Assembly (NCBI RefSeq): GCF_029958925.1
Contig: NZ_CP124616.1
Coordinates: forward strand, 806,001 to 870,000
DNA from: Tropicibacter oceani
Lineage (GTDB): Bacteria; Pseudomonadota; Alphaproteobacteria; Rhodobacterales; Rhodobacteraceae
DNA length: 64,000 nt
Direction of reading: 5' to 3'
Shown: positions 44,647 through 53,308 of the stretch, one piece after another
Position numbering within the stretch: position 1 is the first letter of the stretch
How the letters are laid out: each line of letters starts with the position of its first letter
Made by a program: the position numbers and the translations under genes
Notes under the pieces: generated by a model
What the model saw: the letters and a program-made list of their open reading frames with translations, nothing else
What the model was told of the DNA's origin: nothing
Database searches by the model: none

Positions 44647-45597
44647 ATGGGTCAGAACGCACAGGGTGCGGGCTTTGCCTTGCTCGCCTTCGCCATTTTC
44701 GCCACCCATGACGTGGTGATCAAGTTTCTGGGCGCGACCTATTCGCCGTTCCAGATCATCTTTTTCTCGACCTTGATGTCCTTTCCGCTGGTGACTTTCA
44801 TGCTGATGCGGGATGCCACCCATGGCAACCTGCGCCCGGTTCATCCCTGGTGGACCGCCCTGCGGACCGGTTGCGTGGTGATCAACGGCATGTGCGCCTT
44901 TTACGCCTTTTCCGTTCTGCCGCTGGCGCAGACCTATGCGATCCTGTTTGCCTCGCCGCTTTTGATCACGCTGCTGTCGATTCCCTTGCTGGGCGAAAAG
45001 GTGGGTCTGCATCGCGGCGCTGCGGTTGTGGCGGGCCTGATCGGCGTCATGGTGGTGCTGCGGCCCGGGTCGGCCGACCTGTCCTCGGGGCATTTTGCGG
45101 CCATGGCCTCGGCGGTGTTCGGTGCGACGGCGTCGATCATCGTGCGCAAGGTCGGGCGTCAGGAACGGTCGGTGGTTTTGTTGCTGTATCCGATGGCGGC
45201 GAATTTCGTACTGGTCGGGGCATTGATGATTGCCACCTACAAACCCATGCCGATTCAGGATTTCGGCGGGGCGGGGCTGATTTCCATTATGGGGTTCATC
45301 GCCGGCTTGTTCCTGATTGGCGCCTATCGTCGCGGAGAGGCGGCCATCGTCGCGCCCATGCAATATTCCCAGATCATCTGGGCGACGATCTATGGCTATT
45401 TCATCTTTGGCGAAAGCATCGACATGCCGACGTTCGTCGGCGCGGGGATCATCATTGCCTCGGGGTTGTACATCGTGGCGCGCGAAAGCGGCAAGGGCGC
45501 GGCCTCTCAGACGCCGGTTCTGCGCACCCGTTCGCGTGGCAATGGGGCCTCTTTCCGCATCACGTCATTCATCAAGCCGGGGAAACCTGAAAACTGA
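44647..45597 (+). CDS. EamA/DMT-family transporter (316 aa)
   Basis: Ten predicted helices in two EamA repeats (residues 5-140 and 150-285). PLAQTYAILFASPLLITLLS and MQYSQIIWATIYGYFIFGES are typical segments near the end of each half. Substrate unknown. ATG at 44647 follows AGGA by 8 nt; the frame extends 11 codons further upstream, without support. Confidence 0.88.
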   Translation: MGQNAQGAGFALLAFAIFATHDVVIKFLGATYSPFQIIFFSTLMSFPLVTFMLMRDATHGNLRPVHPWWTALRTGCVVINGMCAFYAFSVLPLAQTYAILFASPLLITLLSIPLLGEKVGLHRGAAVVAGLIGVMVVLRPGSADLSSGHFAAMASAVFGATASIIVRKVGRQERSVVLLLYPMAANFVLVGALMIATYKPMPIQDFGGAGLISIMGFIAGLFLIGAYRRGEAAIVAPMQYSQIIWATIYGYFIFGESIDMPTFVGAGIIIASGLYIVARESGKGAASQTPVLRTRSRGNGASFRITSFIKPGKPEN

Positions 45598-45640
45598 CCC
45601 TTGCCAAAGCCGCGCTGCTGGGCTATCCGCGCGGCACGGT

Positions 45641-45717
45641 CGGGCTGTAGCGCAGTCTGGTAGCGCACCTGCTTCGGGAGCAGGGGGTCGGAGGTTCGAA
45701 TCCTCTCAGCCCGACCA
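45641..45717 (+). tRNA. tRNA-Pro (anticodon CGG)
   Basis: 77 nt including encoded CCA. Acceptor CGGGCTG pairs with CAGCCCG. Anticodon stem CCTGC/GCAGG encloses loop TTCGGGA, giving anticodon CGG (Pro codon CCG). The T-arm contains GGTTCGAATCC and the D-arm GCGC..GCGC. The C1-G72 pair is typical of bacterial tRNA-Pro. No integrase or direct repeat beside it. Confidence 0.97.
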
Positions 45718-45776
45718 ATTCCACACCATCGCAAATCCGCGCCACGCGCCCGTCTGGTCGGTGCGTCCCGGGGCCG

Positions 45777-46658
45777 TCAACTGCCGCGAAAGATTCGCGC
45801 GGCGCCGATCATCTGTTCCAGCGCGGCGATCCTGTCGTTGCCCGACGACCGGGCCTGGATGCCGGCGATCAAGGCTTCGATCAGGAAATTGATGGCTAGG
45901 GTCGAATCCCAGCTCGACGGTGCTTCGACCATCGAGCGGAAACAATAGGCGGCATAGGTTTCGATGGGCGATCCCCATTGATCGGTGAACAGAACGATGT
46001 TGCCGCCCTGTTGCGTGACCAGCTTTGCCAGGCGTTCCAGCTGTTTTTCGTAGCGGCGGATGTCAAAGACCACCAGCGTCGCGTTTTCGTCCATGTCCAG
46101 CAGAGACTGCGGCCAGACGCTGGGCGAGGCATCCAGCAGCGATACGCCGGGGCGGATGATTTGCAGGTGGTTGAAAAAGTAATTGGCGTTCGACCGTGTG
46201 ATGCGCCCACCCATCAGATAGATGTGCCGTTTGGGATCGGCCAAAAGGTCGGTCACCTGTTCGAATTCGTCCACATCCAACCGGTCGATCGTGGCGTTGA
46301 TGTTGCGGGACATGGCGCGGGCAAACCGGCTGATGATGTGGTCACAATGGCCTGCGACATCGGTTGTTTCCAGCTTGGCCAGGGGCTGTTTGACGCGGGC
46401 GGCGACCTCGTCCCGGATGGCGTTCTGGAAATCCGAAAACCCTTCGAAGCCCAGCTTGCGGGCCAGGCGCACCACCGATGCGGTCGAAACCTCGGCGCTT
46501 TCGGCAAGGCGGGTGATGGATTGCAGCCCCGCCACCAGGGAATCGTCCAGAAGCGTCGCGGAAAGCCGCCGTTCGGCGGCGGTCAGATTGGCCTGCTGGT
46601 CCCTGAGCATGTCGCGGATCAGGGGTTTGTCGCCGGGTTTTGCCGATGCCTTGGTCAT
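45777..46658 (-). CDS. MurR/RpiR-family transcriptional regulator (293 aa)
   Basis: N-terminal HTH-6 domain (about 15-90) with RLAESAEVSTASVVRLARKL as the helix-turn-helix. A C-terminal SIS domain (about 125-265: HIYLMGGRITRSNANYFFNH, ATLVVFDIRRYEKQLERLAK) binds a ligand, usually a phosphorylated sugar. MTKASAKPGDK at 46658 is the natural start. Divergent from the catabolic operon starting at 46754, so it is probably its regulator, through the palindrome at 46715. Confidence 0.9.
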   Translation of the reverse strand: MTKASAKPGDKPLIRDMLRDQQANLTAAERRLSATLLDDSLVAGLQSITRLAESAEVSTASVVRLARKLGFEGFSDFQNAIRDEVAARVKQPLAKLETTDVAGHCDHIISRFARAMSRNINATIDRLDVDEFEQVTDLLADPKRHIYLMGGRITRSNANYFFNHLQIIRPGVSLLDASPSVWPQSLLDMDENATLVVFDIRRYEKQLERLAKLVTQQGGNIVLFTDQWGSPIETYAAYCFRSMVEAPSSWDSTLAINFLIEALIAGIQARSSGNDRIAALEQMIGAARIFRGS

Positions 46659-46695
46659 TTTGCCCCCATTGTCTGCGCGGGAAAAAGAAACGATG

Positions 46696-46730
46696 TTGAC
46701 ATGTGGTGCAGCCTTGTAGTGATCTTTACA
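46696..46730 (+). promoter_or_regulatory. Promoter with candidate RpiR operator
   Basis: TTGACA (46696-46701) is a consensus -35 box. About 14 nt later the palindrome TGTAGTGATCTTTACA (46715-46730; arms TGTA..GATC..TACA) covers the -10 position. The TGTAGT..TTACA arrangement resembles the known operator of HexR, another RpiR-family protein. Placed between the regulator and the operon it would control both. Confidence 0.5.
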
Positions 46731-46753
46731 CAATGGTCGATGGGGGACAAGAA

Positions 46754-47524
46754 ATGGATGCGCTGGACTGGCCTGCGGTCGCGGTGTTTGGCGACAACGG
46801 CGATGGCGCTGTGGTGCTGGTCTGTGAACATGCCTCGGCCTTTATTCCGCCTGCCCTGGATGGGCTGGGAATAGGCGATTCGGCGCGGTTGTCCCATGTG
46901 GCATGGGATATCGGCGCGCTGGACATGGCCCGGCGGCTTTGCGCGCGGATGCGCGCGCCCTTGGTTGCGGGGCAGGTGTCCCGGCTGGTCTATGACTGCA
47001 ACAGGCCACTTGAGGCGCCCGACTGTATCCCCGCGAAAAGCGAAGTGCACGATGTCCCGGGGAATCGCGGCCTGAGCGATGCGGCGCGCCGCGCGCGGTT
47101 CGATCACATCCACACTCCGTTCCATGACACGGTGGCGCAGGTTCTGGATCGCCAGATTGCCCGGGTCGATGGCCCCGTGACGCTGATCACCCTGCACAGC
47201 TTTACCCCCGTTTATTTCGGTCAGCGCCGCGATCTTGAACTGGGGTTCCTGTTCCACAGTCGCGGCGACGTGGCCGAGGCGGCGGTTCAGATCGAAACCC
47301 GCAAAGGCGTGATGAAGGCGGCGGTCAACGCGCCCTATTCCGCGACGGACGGGGTAACCTACAGCCTTCAAAAACACGGCGATGCGCGCGGGTTGCCCTC
47401 CGTCATGGTCGAGGTTCGCAACGATCTGATCGACACCGAGGCCAAGGCCCAAGCGGTGGCCGATCATCTGGCAGACACCCTGACCCAGGCCATTGCGGCC
47501 GCAACGCAAGGGGCAAGCGCATGA
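46754..47524 (+). CDS. N-formylglutamate amidohydrolase-like hydrolase (256 aa)
   Basis: Zinc amidohydrolase of the HutG/FGase family (PF05013). VLVCEHASAFIP (Glu25-His26 pair), the region VYDCNRPLEAPDCIP and LITLHSFTPVYFGQ (metal/catalytic residues) are present. In hutG-type enzymes it releases glutamate from N-formyl-Glu. No histidine-degradation genes are nearby, so another N-substituted glutamate is likely, possibly a gamma-glutamyl amide from this operon. ATG at 46754 follows GGGGGA; upstream ATG 46733 is less likely. The stop overlaps the next ATG by 4 nt. Confidence 0.85.
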   Translation: MDALDWPAVAVFGDNGDGAVVLVCEHASAFIPPALDGLGIGDSARLSHVAWDIGALDMARRLCARMRAPLVAGQVSRLVYDCNRPLEAPDCIPAKSEVHDVPGNRGLSDAARRARFDHIHTPFHDTVAQVLDRQIARVDGPVTLITLHSFTPVYFGQRRDLELGFLFHSRGDVAEAAVQIETRKGVMKAAVNAPYSATDGVTYSLQKHGDARGLPSVMVEVRNDLIDTEAKAQAVADHLADTLTQAIAAATQGASA

Positions 47525-48042
47525 CGCCTCTGCGCCGCTATATCGCCGTTGTGGACCGGATCAATCGCGCCATCGGGCGGGTGACGATGTATGGCATCTT
47601 TGCCCTGATGGCGGTGCTGCTGTGGTCGTCGATTTCCAAGACTTTCTTCAACCCGTCGCTTTGGACGCTGGAAATGGCTCAGTTCCTGATGGTCGGCTAC
47701 TACATCCTTGGCGGGCCCTATTCGATCCAGATGGGATCGAACGTGCGGATGGACCTGCTGTATGGCGAATGGTCGACGCGGCGCAAGGCGGCGGTCGATA
47801 TCGTCACCGTGTGTTTCCTGATCTTCTACCTTGGCGTGCTGCTGTGGGGCGGGATCGACAGCACCGAATACGCCTTCAAGTACGGCGGCGAGCGCAGTCC
47901 AACGGCCTGGAGGCCCTATATCTGGCCGATCAAGGTGGTGATGTGCATCGGTATTTTCCTGATGCTGCTGCAAGCCATATCCGAGCTGTTCAAGGACATC
48001 CTGCGCCTGCGCGGCGAAGAGGTTCCCGTCAATGTCCTATGA
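47521..48042 (+). CDS. TRAP transporter small permease (DctQ-like)
   Basis: Four helices in 173 residues (about 20-40, 55-75, 95-115, 140-160), with LEMAQFLMVGYYILGGPYSI typical of the Q subunit. It pairs with the large permease downstream, which overlaps by 11 nt. TRAP systems import organic anions using the sodium gradient. Confidence 0.92.
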   Translation: MTPLRRYIAVVDRINRAIGRVTMYGIFALMAVLLWSSISKTFFNPSLWTLEMAQFLMVGYYILGGPYSIQMGSNVRMDLLYGEWSTRRKAAVDIVTVCFLIFYLGVLLWGGIDSTEYAFKYGGERSPTAWRPYIWPIKVVMCIGIFLMLLQAISELFKDILRLRGEEVPVNVL

Positions 48043-49357
48043 AATGATCGCGATCTTCATGTTCGCCACGATGATGGCGATGCTGCTGACCGGTCAGCGG
48101 GTTTTCGGCGCCATTGGCTTTGTCGCGGTGATCGCGGCGCTGGCGCTTTGGGGGGACCGGGGCGGTTATGACCTGGCGTTTTCCAGCGCCATGAAGCTGA
48201 TGAAGTGGTATCCACTGCTGACCCTGCCGATGTTCATCTTCATGGGCTACGTTCTGTCGGAATCCAAAATCGCCGACGATCTGTACAAGATGTTCCATGT
48301 CTGGATGGGCGGGCTGCGCGGCGGGCTTGCCATCGGGACGATTGGCCTGATGGTGCTGATTTCCGCGATGAACGGGCTAAGCGTGGCGGGCATGGCCATC
48401 GGGGCGACGATCGCCCTGCCGGAACTGCTGAAACGCAACTATGACAAACGCATGGTGACCGGGGTCATTCAGGCCGGGTCGTCGTTGGGCATTCTTGTGC
48501 CGCCCTCGGTCGTGCTGGTGCTTTACGCGATGATCGCGCGGCAACCGGTAGGCCAATTGTGGCTGGCGGGCATTGTTCCGGGGCTGATGATGGCCGCGAT
48601 GTTCATCGCCTATATCGCCATCCGCTGCCGTTTGAACCCGGCCCTGGGTCCCGTCCTGCCGCCCGAGGAACGCGATATCCCGATGGCGGAAAAGCTGCGC
48701 CTGCTGCGCGCCGGGATGCTGCCCTTGGTGATTTTTGCGGCGATGATGGTGCCCTTTGTCAACGGCTGGACCAGCCTTGTCGAAAGCTCGGCCATTGGCG
48801 CGCTGACGGCCTTTGCGGCGGCGGTGCTCAAGGGGCGGATGACGAAACAGGTATTCGAAACCAGCGTTCGCATGACGCTAGGCATCACATGCATGTTCAT
48901 GTGGATCATCCTTGCCGCACTGGCCTTTGGCGCGGTCTTCGACGGGCTGGGCGCGGTCAAGGCGATTGAAGCGCTGTTCACCGAAAAGCTGGGGCTGGAC
49001 CCTTGGGTAATCCTGATCCTCATGCAGCTTTCGTTCATCATCATGGGGACGTTTCTGGACGACACGGCCATGCTGGTGATCGTCGCGCCGCTGTATGTGC
49101 CGCTGGTCAAGGCGCTGGGGTTTGATCTGATCTGGTACGGCGTGCTGTACACGATCACCACGCAGATCGCCTATATGACGCCGCCATTTGGCTACAACCT
49201 GTTCCTGATGCGCGCGATGGCTCCGCCGGAAATCACGCTGAAAGATATCTATGGCTCGATCCTGCCTTTCGTGCTGGTGATGGTGCTAGCGCTGAGCATG
49301 GTGATGCTGATGCCGGGGATCGCGCTGTGGCTGCCGCAATACGTTTACGGAAATTGA
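48032..49357 (+). CDS. TRAP transporter large permease (DctM-like)
   Basis: About 12 helices in 441 residues, with family segments LPMFIFMGYVLSESKI, QAGSSLGILVPPSVVLVLYA and MGTFLDDTAMLVIVAPLYVP. It forms the transport channel. Overlap with the Q subunit and the following binding protein gene complete the system. Confidence 0.95.
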   Translation: MSYEMIAIFMFATMMAMLLTGQRVFGAIGFVAVIAALALWGDRGGYDLAFSSAMKLMKWYPLLTLPMFIFMGYVLSESKIADDLYKMFHVWMGGLRGGLAIGTIGLMVLISAMNGLSVAGMAIGATIALPELLKRNYDKRMVTGVIQAGSSLGILVPPSVVLVLYAMIARQPVGQLWLAGIVPGLMMAAMFIAYIAIRCRLNPALGPVLPPEERDIPMAEKLRLLRAGMLPLVIFAAMMVPFVNGWTSLVESSAIGALTAFAAAVLKGRMTKQVFETSVRMTLGITCMFMWIILAALAFGAVFDGLGAVKAIEALFTEKLGLDPWVILILMQLSFIIMGTFLDDTAMLVIVAPLYVPLVKALGFDLIWYGVLYTITTQIAYMTPPFGYNLFLMRAMAPPEITLKDIYGSILPFVLVMVLALSMVMLMPGIALWLPQYVYGN

Positions 49358-49411
49358 CAACCATAAGACCCGGGAAACGGGCTTAACCTTAACCGACAAG
49401 GAGTGATTGAT

Positions 49412-50443
49412 ATGACCACCAGACGTAAGTTCCTGACCACTGCCGCCGTGGCGCCCGCCGCCGCGCTGGCCACGCCCGCGCTTGCGCAATCCACCATCAA
49501 GTGGCGGATGCAGACCTATGCCGGTGCCGCCCTGGCCGAGCATGTGATTGACCCCGCGATCAAGATGTTCAACCAGATTGCAGGCGACCGGATGCAGATC
49601 GAGCTGTTCTACGCCGATCAGCTGGTGCCCACGGGCGAGCTGTTCCAGGCGATGCAGCGCGGCACGATCGACGCCGTGCAGTCCGACGACGATTCGATGG
49701 CATCGCCGACCGAGGTCACCGTCTTTGGCGGCTATTTCCCCTTTGGGTCGCGCTACTCGCTCGACGTGCCGGTGCTGTTCAACCAGTACGGGCTGAACGA
49801 GATCTGGGACGAAGAATACTCCAAGGTCGGCGTCAAGCACATCAGCGCAGGCGCCTGGGACCCTTGCCACTTTGCCACCAAGGACCCGATCAACAGCCTT
49901 GCGGACCTGAAGGGCAAGCGTGTCTTTACCTTCCCCACCGCGGGCCGTTTCCTGGCGCAGTTCGGTGTCGTGCCGGTCACGCTGCCCTGGGAGGACATCG
50001 AGGTTGCCGTGCAAACCGGCGAACTGGACGGCATCGCATGGTCGGGCATCACCGAGGATTACACCGTCGGCTGGGCGGATGTGACCAACTACTTCCTGAC
50101 CAACAACATCAGCGGCGCATGGGCCGGATCGTTCTTTGCCAATATGGACCGCTGGAACGAACTGCCCGAAGACCTGCAAACCCTGTTCCGGGTCTGCTGT
50201 GACCAGTCGCATTACTACCGTCAGTGGTGGTATTGGGGTGGCGAAGCGTCCCTGCGCGTGAACGGTGACAAGATGAAGCTGACGACGATCCCCGATGACG
50301 AATGGGCCACTGTCGAAGCGGCCGCCGTCAAGTTCTGGGACGAGATCGCCGCCGAAAGCCCGACCAAGGCGAAGGTCGTCGAGATCTTCAAGAAATACAA
50401 CGCCGACATGCAAAAGGCTGGCAGGCCCTACCGCTACGGCTAA
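49412..50443 (+). CDS. TRAP transporter substrate-binding protein (DctP-like)
   Basis: A periplasmic DctP-type protein with a twin-arginine signal (TTRRKFLTTAAVAPAAALAT, Arg4-Arg5) instead of a Sec signal. The mature domain has the region FPTAGRFLAQFGVVPVTLPW and the pair GELDGIAWSGITEDY used in carboxylate contacts. ATG at 49412 has AAGGAG 8 nt upstream. Tat export implies folding in the cytoplasm. A stem-loop follows the stop. Confidence 0.93.
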   Translation: MTTRRKFLTTAAVAPAAALATPALAQSTIKWRMQTYAGAALAEHVIDPAIKMFNQIAGDRMQIELFYADQLVPTGELFQAMQRGTIDAVQSDDDSMASPTEVTVFGGYFPFGSRYSLDVPVLFNQYGLNEIWDEEYSKVGVKHISAGAWDPCHFATKDPINSLADLKGKRVFTFPTAGRFLAQFGVVPVTLPWEDIEVAVQTGELDGIAWSGITEDYTVGWADVTNYFLTNNISGAWAGSFFANMDRWNELPEDLQTLFRVCCDQSHYYRQWWYWGGEASLRVNGDKMKLTTIPDDEWATVEAAAVKFWDEIAAESPTKAKVVEIFKKYNADMQKAGRPYRYG

Positions 50444-50455
50444 ACATATCGGGCG

Positions 50456-50474
50456 GGCGGGGAATTTCCCCGCC
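50456..50474 (+). terminator. Intercistronic stem-loop after dctP-type gene
   Basis: GGCGGGGA-ATT-TCCCCGCC, an 8-bp perfect stem with a 3-nt loop. There is no U-run and the next gene starts 27 nt later, so it more likely protects the binding-protein mRNA or attenuates than fully terminates. Confidence 0.55.
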
Positions 50475-50500
50475 TCCCCATCTTACTCAAGAGGCAGCAC

Positions 50501-51850
50501 ATGACCTTCGAAGACCTGAAAGCCCAAGTTGCGGCAGGCGAAATTGACACGGTTCTGGTCTGCATGGTGGACATGCAGGGCCGTCTGATGGGCAAACGCT
50601 TTCACGCGGGCCATTTCGTTGCCAGCGCATGGCAGGAAACCCATTGCTGCAACTACCTGCTGGCCACCGACCTGGAAATGTTGACCCCCGAAGGGTTCGA
50701 ATCGACCAGCTGGGAAAAGGGCTATGGCGATTATGTCATGAAGCCGGACCTGACCACGCTGCGCCCGGTGCCCTGGCTGGACGGCACGGCTATGGTGCTG
50801 TGCGATGTGCTGGATCACCACACGCACGAACCGGTGCCGCATTCGCCGCGTGCCATGCTCAAGGCGCAGGTGGCGCGGCTGGAGGCGCTGGGTTTTGACG
50901 CCATGATGGCGACCGAGCTGGAGTTTTTCCTGTTCGAGAAAAGCCTGGACGAGATCCGCAAGGGCGGCTTTCGCGACCTGACCCCGATCAGCGGCTATAA
51001 CGAGGATTACCACATCTTCCAGACCACAAAGGAAGAGCACGTGATGCGCCCGATCCGCAATCACCTGTGGAACGCCGGCATTCCCATCGAGAACACCAAG
51101 GGCGAGGCCGAGGCCGGGCAGGAAGAGCTGAACATCAAATACGCCGCTGCGCTGGACACGGCGGATTACCACACGATTTCCAAGCACGCGATCAAGGAAA
51201 TCGCCTGGCAGAACGGCCATGCGGCCAGCTTTCTGGCCAAGTGGAACGAGGGCCGTGTCGGCAGTTCCAGCCATGTACATCAATCGCTGTGGAAAGACGG
51301 CAAACCGGTTTTCCTCGACGAAAACGATCCCCTGGGGATGAGCGCGTTGATGAAAAGCTATGTCGCCGGGCTGCTGAAATACGCGCCCGACTACACCTAT
51401 TTCCTGGCGCCCTACATCAACAGCTACAAACGGTTCATGAAGGGCACCTTTGCGCCGACGCGGGTGATCTGGTCGGTCGACAACCGCACCGCGGGGTTCC
51501 GGCTGTGCGGTGAAGGCAGCAAGGCGATCCGGATCGAATGCCGGATTGGCGGGTCGGACCTGAACCCCTATTTGGCAATGGCCGCGATGCTGGCCGCCGG
51601 GATTGCAGGGATCGAAGAGGGGTTGGAATTGCAGCCGCCGGCCAAGGGCGATGTCTATCAGGGCGAAACCGGGCTGATCCCCGGCACCCTGGGCGATGCG
51701 CGCGCGGCGCTGCGGGGTTCGGCGCTGATGCGCGCGGCCTTTGGCGACAAGGTGGTCGAGCATTACTGCCGCGCCGCCGAGGTCGAGATCGAGGAATTCG
51801 CGCGCGTGGTGACGGATTGGGAAATTGCCCGTGGGTTCGAGCGGGCTTGA
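50501..51850 (+). CDS. Glutamine-synthetase-family gamma-glutamyl ligase (449 aa)
   Basis: ATP-dependent ligase of the GlnA/PuuA superfamily that joins an amine to glutamate. Active-site motifs: ATELEFFLFE (about 138-147), EAEAGQEELN (about 202-211), SSSHVHQSLW (about 255-264) and RIECRIGGSDLNPYLA (about 344-359). No adenylylation-site Tyr motif of housekeeping GlnA at the C-terminus. Neighbouring transporters and dehydrogenases fit gamma-glutamyl-amine formation from polyamine or amino alcohol. Site AGAGG before the ATG. Confidence 0.9.
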   Translation: MTFEDLKAQVAAGEIDTVLVCMVDMQGRLMGKRFHAGHFVASAWQETHCCNYLLATDLEMLTPEGFESTSWEKGYGDYVMKPDLTTLRPVPWLDGTAMVLCDVLDHHTHEPVPHSPRAMLKAQVARLEALGFDAMMATELEFFLFEKSLDEIRKGGFRDLTPISGYNEDYHIFQTTKEEHVMRPIRNHLWNAGIPIENTKGEAEAGQEELNIKYAAALDTADYHTISKHAIKEIAWQNGHAASFLAKWNEGRVGSSSHVHQSLWKDGKPVFLDENDPLGMSALMKSYVAGLLKYAPDYTYFLAPYINSYKRFMKGTFAPTRVIWSVDNRTAGFRLCGEGSKAIRIECRIGGSDLNPYLAMAAMLAAGIAGIEEGLELQPPAKGDVYQGETGLIPGTLGDARAALRGSALMRAAFGDKVVEHYCRAAEVEIEEFARVVTDWEIARGFERA

Positions 51851-51860
51851 CGGTTCGGGA

Positions 51861-51912
51861 GTGAGGGGCGCTGCCCCTCACGCTCCCCGGAGTATTTTTA
51901 CCAAGAAGAAGA
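51861..51912 (+). repeat. Dispersed palindromic repeat inside the operon
   Basis: GAGGGGCGCTGCCCCTC, then CCCCGGAGTATTTTTACC and AAGAAGAAG. It is the same family as 7901, 12101 and 58471. It lies between the ligase and the aldehyde dehydrogenase genes, and its purine-rich tail runs straight into the latter's ribosome-binding region. Confidence 0.75.
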
Positions 51913-51925
51913 GCAAGGAAGAGGC

Positions 51926-53308
51926 ATGAGCCAGAGGTTGAAGTGCATTTCACCGATCGACGGATCGGTTTTTGCCGAGCGCGACGTTTTGGGCTTTGAG
52001 GCCGCGCGGGCCAAAGTGGCCAAGATGCGCGCGGCGCAGGCGGCATGGGCGGCGCGTCCCTTGCAGGAGCGTACCGAACTGGTGATGGCCGGTGTCGCCG
52101 CCGTGGGCGCGATGAATGACGAGATCGTGCCGGAACTGGCGCGGATGATGGGCCGTCCGGTGCGCTACGGCGGCGAATTCCGCGGGTTCGAAGAGCGGGC
52201 AAGCCATATGGCCGCCATCGCGCAGGAGGGACTGGCCGATATTGCCGTGGGCGAGGACGCAACCTTCAAGCGGTATATCAAGCGGGTGCCGCATGGGCTG
52301 GTGCTGGTGGTGGCGCCCTGGAATTATCCCTACATGACGGCGATCAACACCGTTGCGCCTGCGCTGATTGCGGGGAATGTGGTTCTGTTGAAACATGCGA
52401 CGCAGACCCTGTTGGTGGGCGAGAGGATGGCAAGGGCGTTTCACGAGGCAGGTGTGCCTGCCGAGGTGTTCGACAACGTCTTTCTGGATCACGACACGAG
52501 TTTTCAGCTGATCGCGAGCCGCAGCTTTGATTTCGTGAACTTCACCGGATCGGTCGGTGGCGGCCAGCAGATGGAGCGCGCGGCGGCAGGCACCTTTACC
52601 GGCGTCGCGACCGAACTGGGTGGCAAGGACCCCGGCTATGTCATGGAAGACGCTGATCTGGACGCGGCTGTCGATACATTGATCGACGGGGCGATGTTCA
52701 ATTCCGGGCAGTGCTGCTGTGGGATCGAGCGGATCTATGTCCACGAAAGCCTGTTCGACGCCTTTGTCGAAAAGGCTGTGGCGGTGGTGCGCGGTTACAA
52801 GCTGGGCAATCCTTTGGAGCCGGAAACGACGCTGGGCCCCATGGCCAATGTGCGCTTTGCCAATGAGGTACGTGCGCAGATTTCCGAGGCGGTCGCCGCC
52901 GGGGCAACGGCCCATATCGAGACCTTTGCGCAGGATGACGGCGGCGCCTATCTGACGCCGCAGATCCTGACCGGGGTCAATCACGACATGCGGGTGATGC
53001 GCGACGAAAGTTTTGGGCCCGTGGTTGGCATTATGCCGGTCAAGGACGATGCCGAAGCGATTGCCCTGATGAATGACAGCGAATTCGGCCTGACCGCCAG
53101 CCTGTGGACGCAGGATTTGGAACGCGCGCAGCGCGTCGGGGATCAGTTGGAAACCGGCACGGTGTTCATGAACCGCGCGGATTACCTGGACCCGGGGCTG
53201 TGCTGGACCGGTTGCAAGAACACGGGGCGCGGCGGGGGGCTATCGGTGATTGGCTACCACAACCTGACGCGTCCGAAATCCTACCATCTCAAGAAAGTGA
53301 CGAAATGA
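51926..53308 (+). CDS. NAD(P)-dependent aldehyde dehydrogenase (460 aa)
   Basis: Complete ALDH: APWNYPY with catalytic Asn near 131, FTGSVGGGQ (cofactor loop) near 208, ATELGGKDPG with the general-base Glu near 229 and SGQCCCGIERI with the catalytic Cys near 261. Converts an aldehyde to the acid. In the proposed pathway it would oxidise gamma-glutamyl-aminoaldehyde. Its stop overlaps the ATG of the next gene. Confidence 0.93.
   Translation: MSQRLKCISPIDGSVFAERDVLGFEAARAKVAKMRAAQAAWAARPLQERTELVMAGVAAVGAMNDEIVPELARMMGRPVRYGGEFRGFEERASHMAAIAQEGLADIAVGEDATFKRYIKRVPHGLVLVVAPWNYPYMTAINTVAPALIAGNVVLLKHATQTLLVGERMARAFHEAGVPAEVFDNVFLDHDTSFQLIASRSFDFVNFTGSVGGGQQMERAAAGTFTGVATELGGKDPGYVMEDADLDAAVDTLIDGAMFNSGQCCCGIERIYVHESLFDAFVEKAVAVVRGYKLGNPLEPETTLGPMANVRFANEVRAQISEAVAAGATAHIETFAQDDGGAYLTPQILTGVNHDMRVMRDESFGPVVGIMPVKDDAEAIALMNDSEFGLTASLWTQDLERAQRVGDQLETGTVFMNRADYLDPGLCWTGCKNTGRGGGLSVIGYHNLTRPKSYHLKKVTK

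Noticed and set aside
45641-45717. tRNA-Pro as an integration site for a genomic island
   Set aside because: No integrase, no repeated tRNA 3' end, and gene content on both sides is metabolic without composition change.
49369-49381. CCCG..CGGG hairpin before the TRAP binding-protein gene
   Set aside because: A 4-bp stem is too weak to call as a regulatory element.
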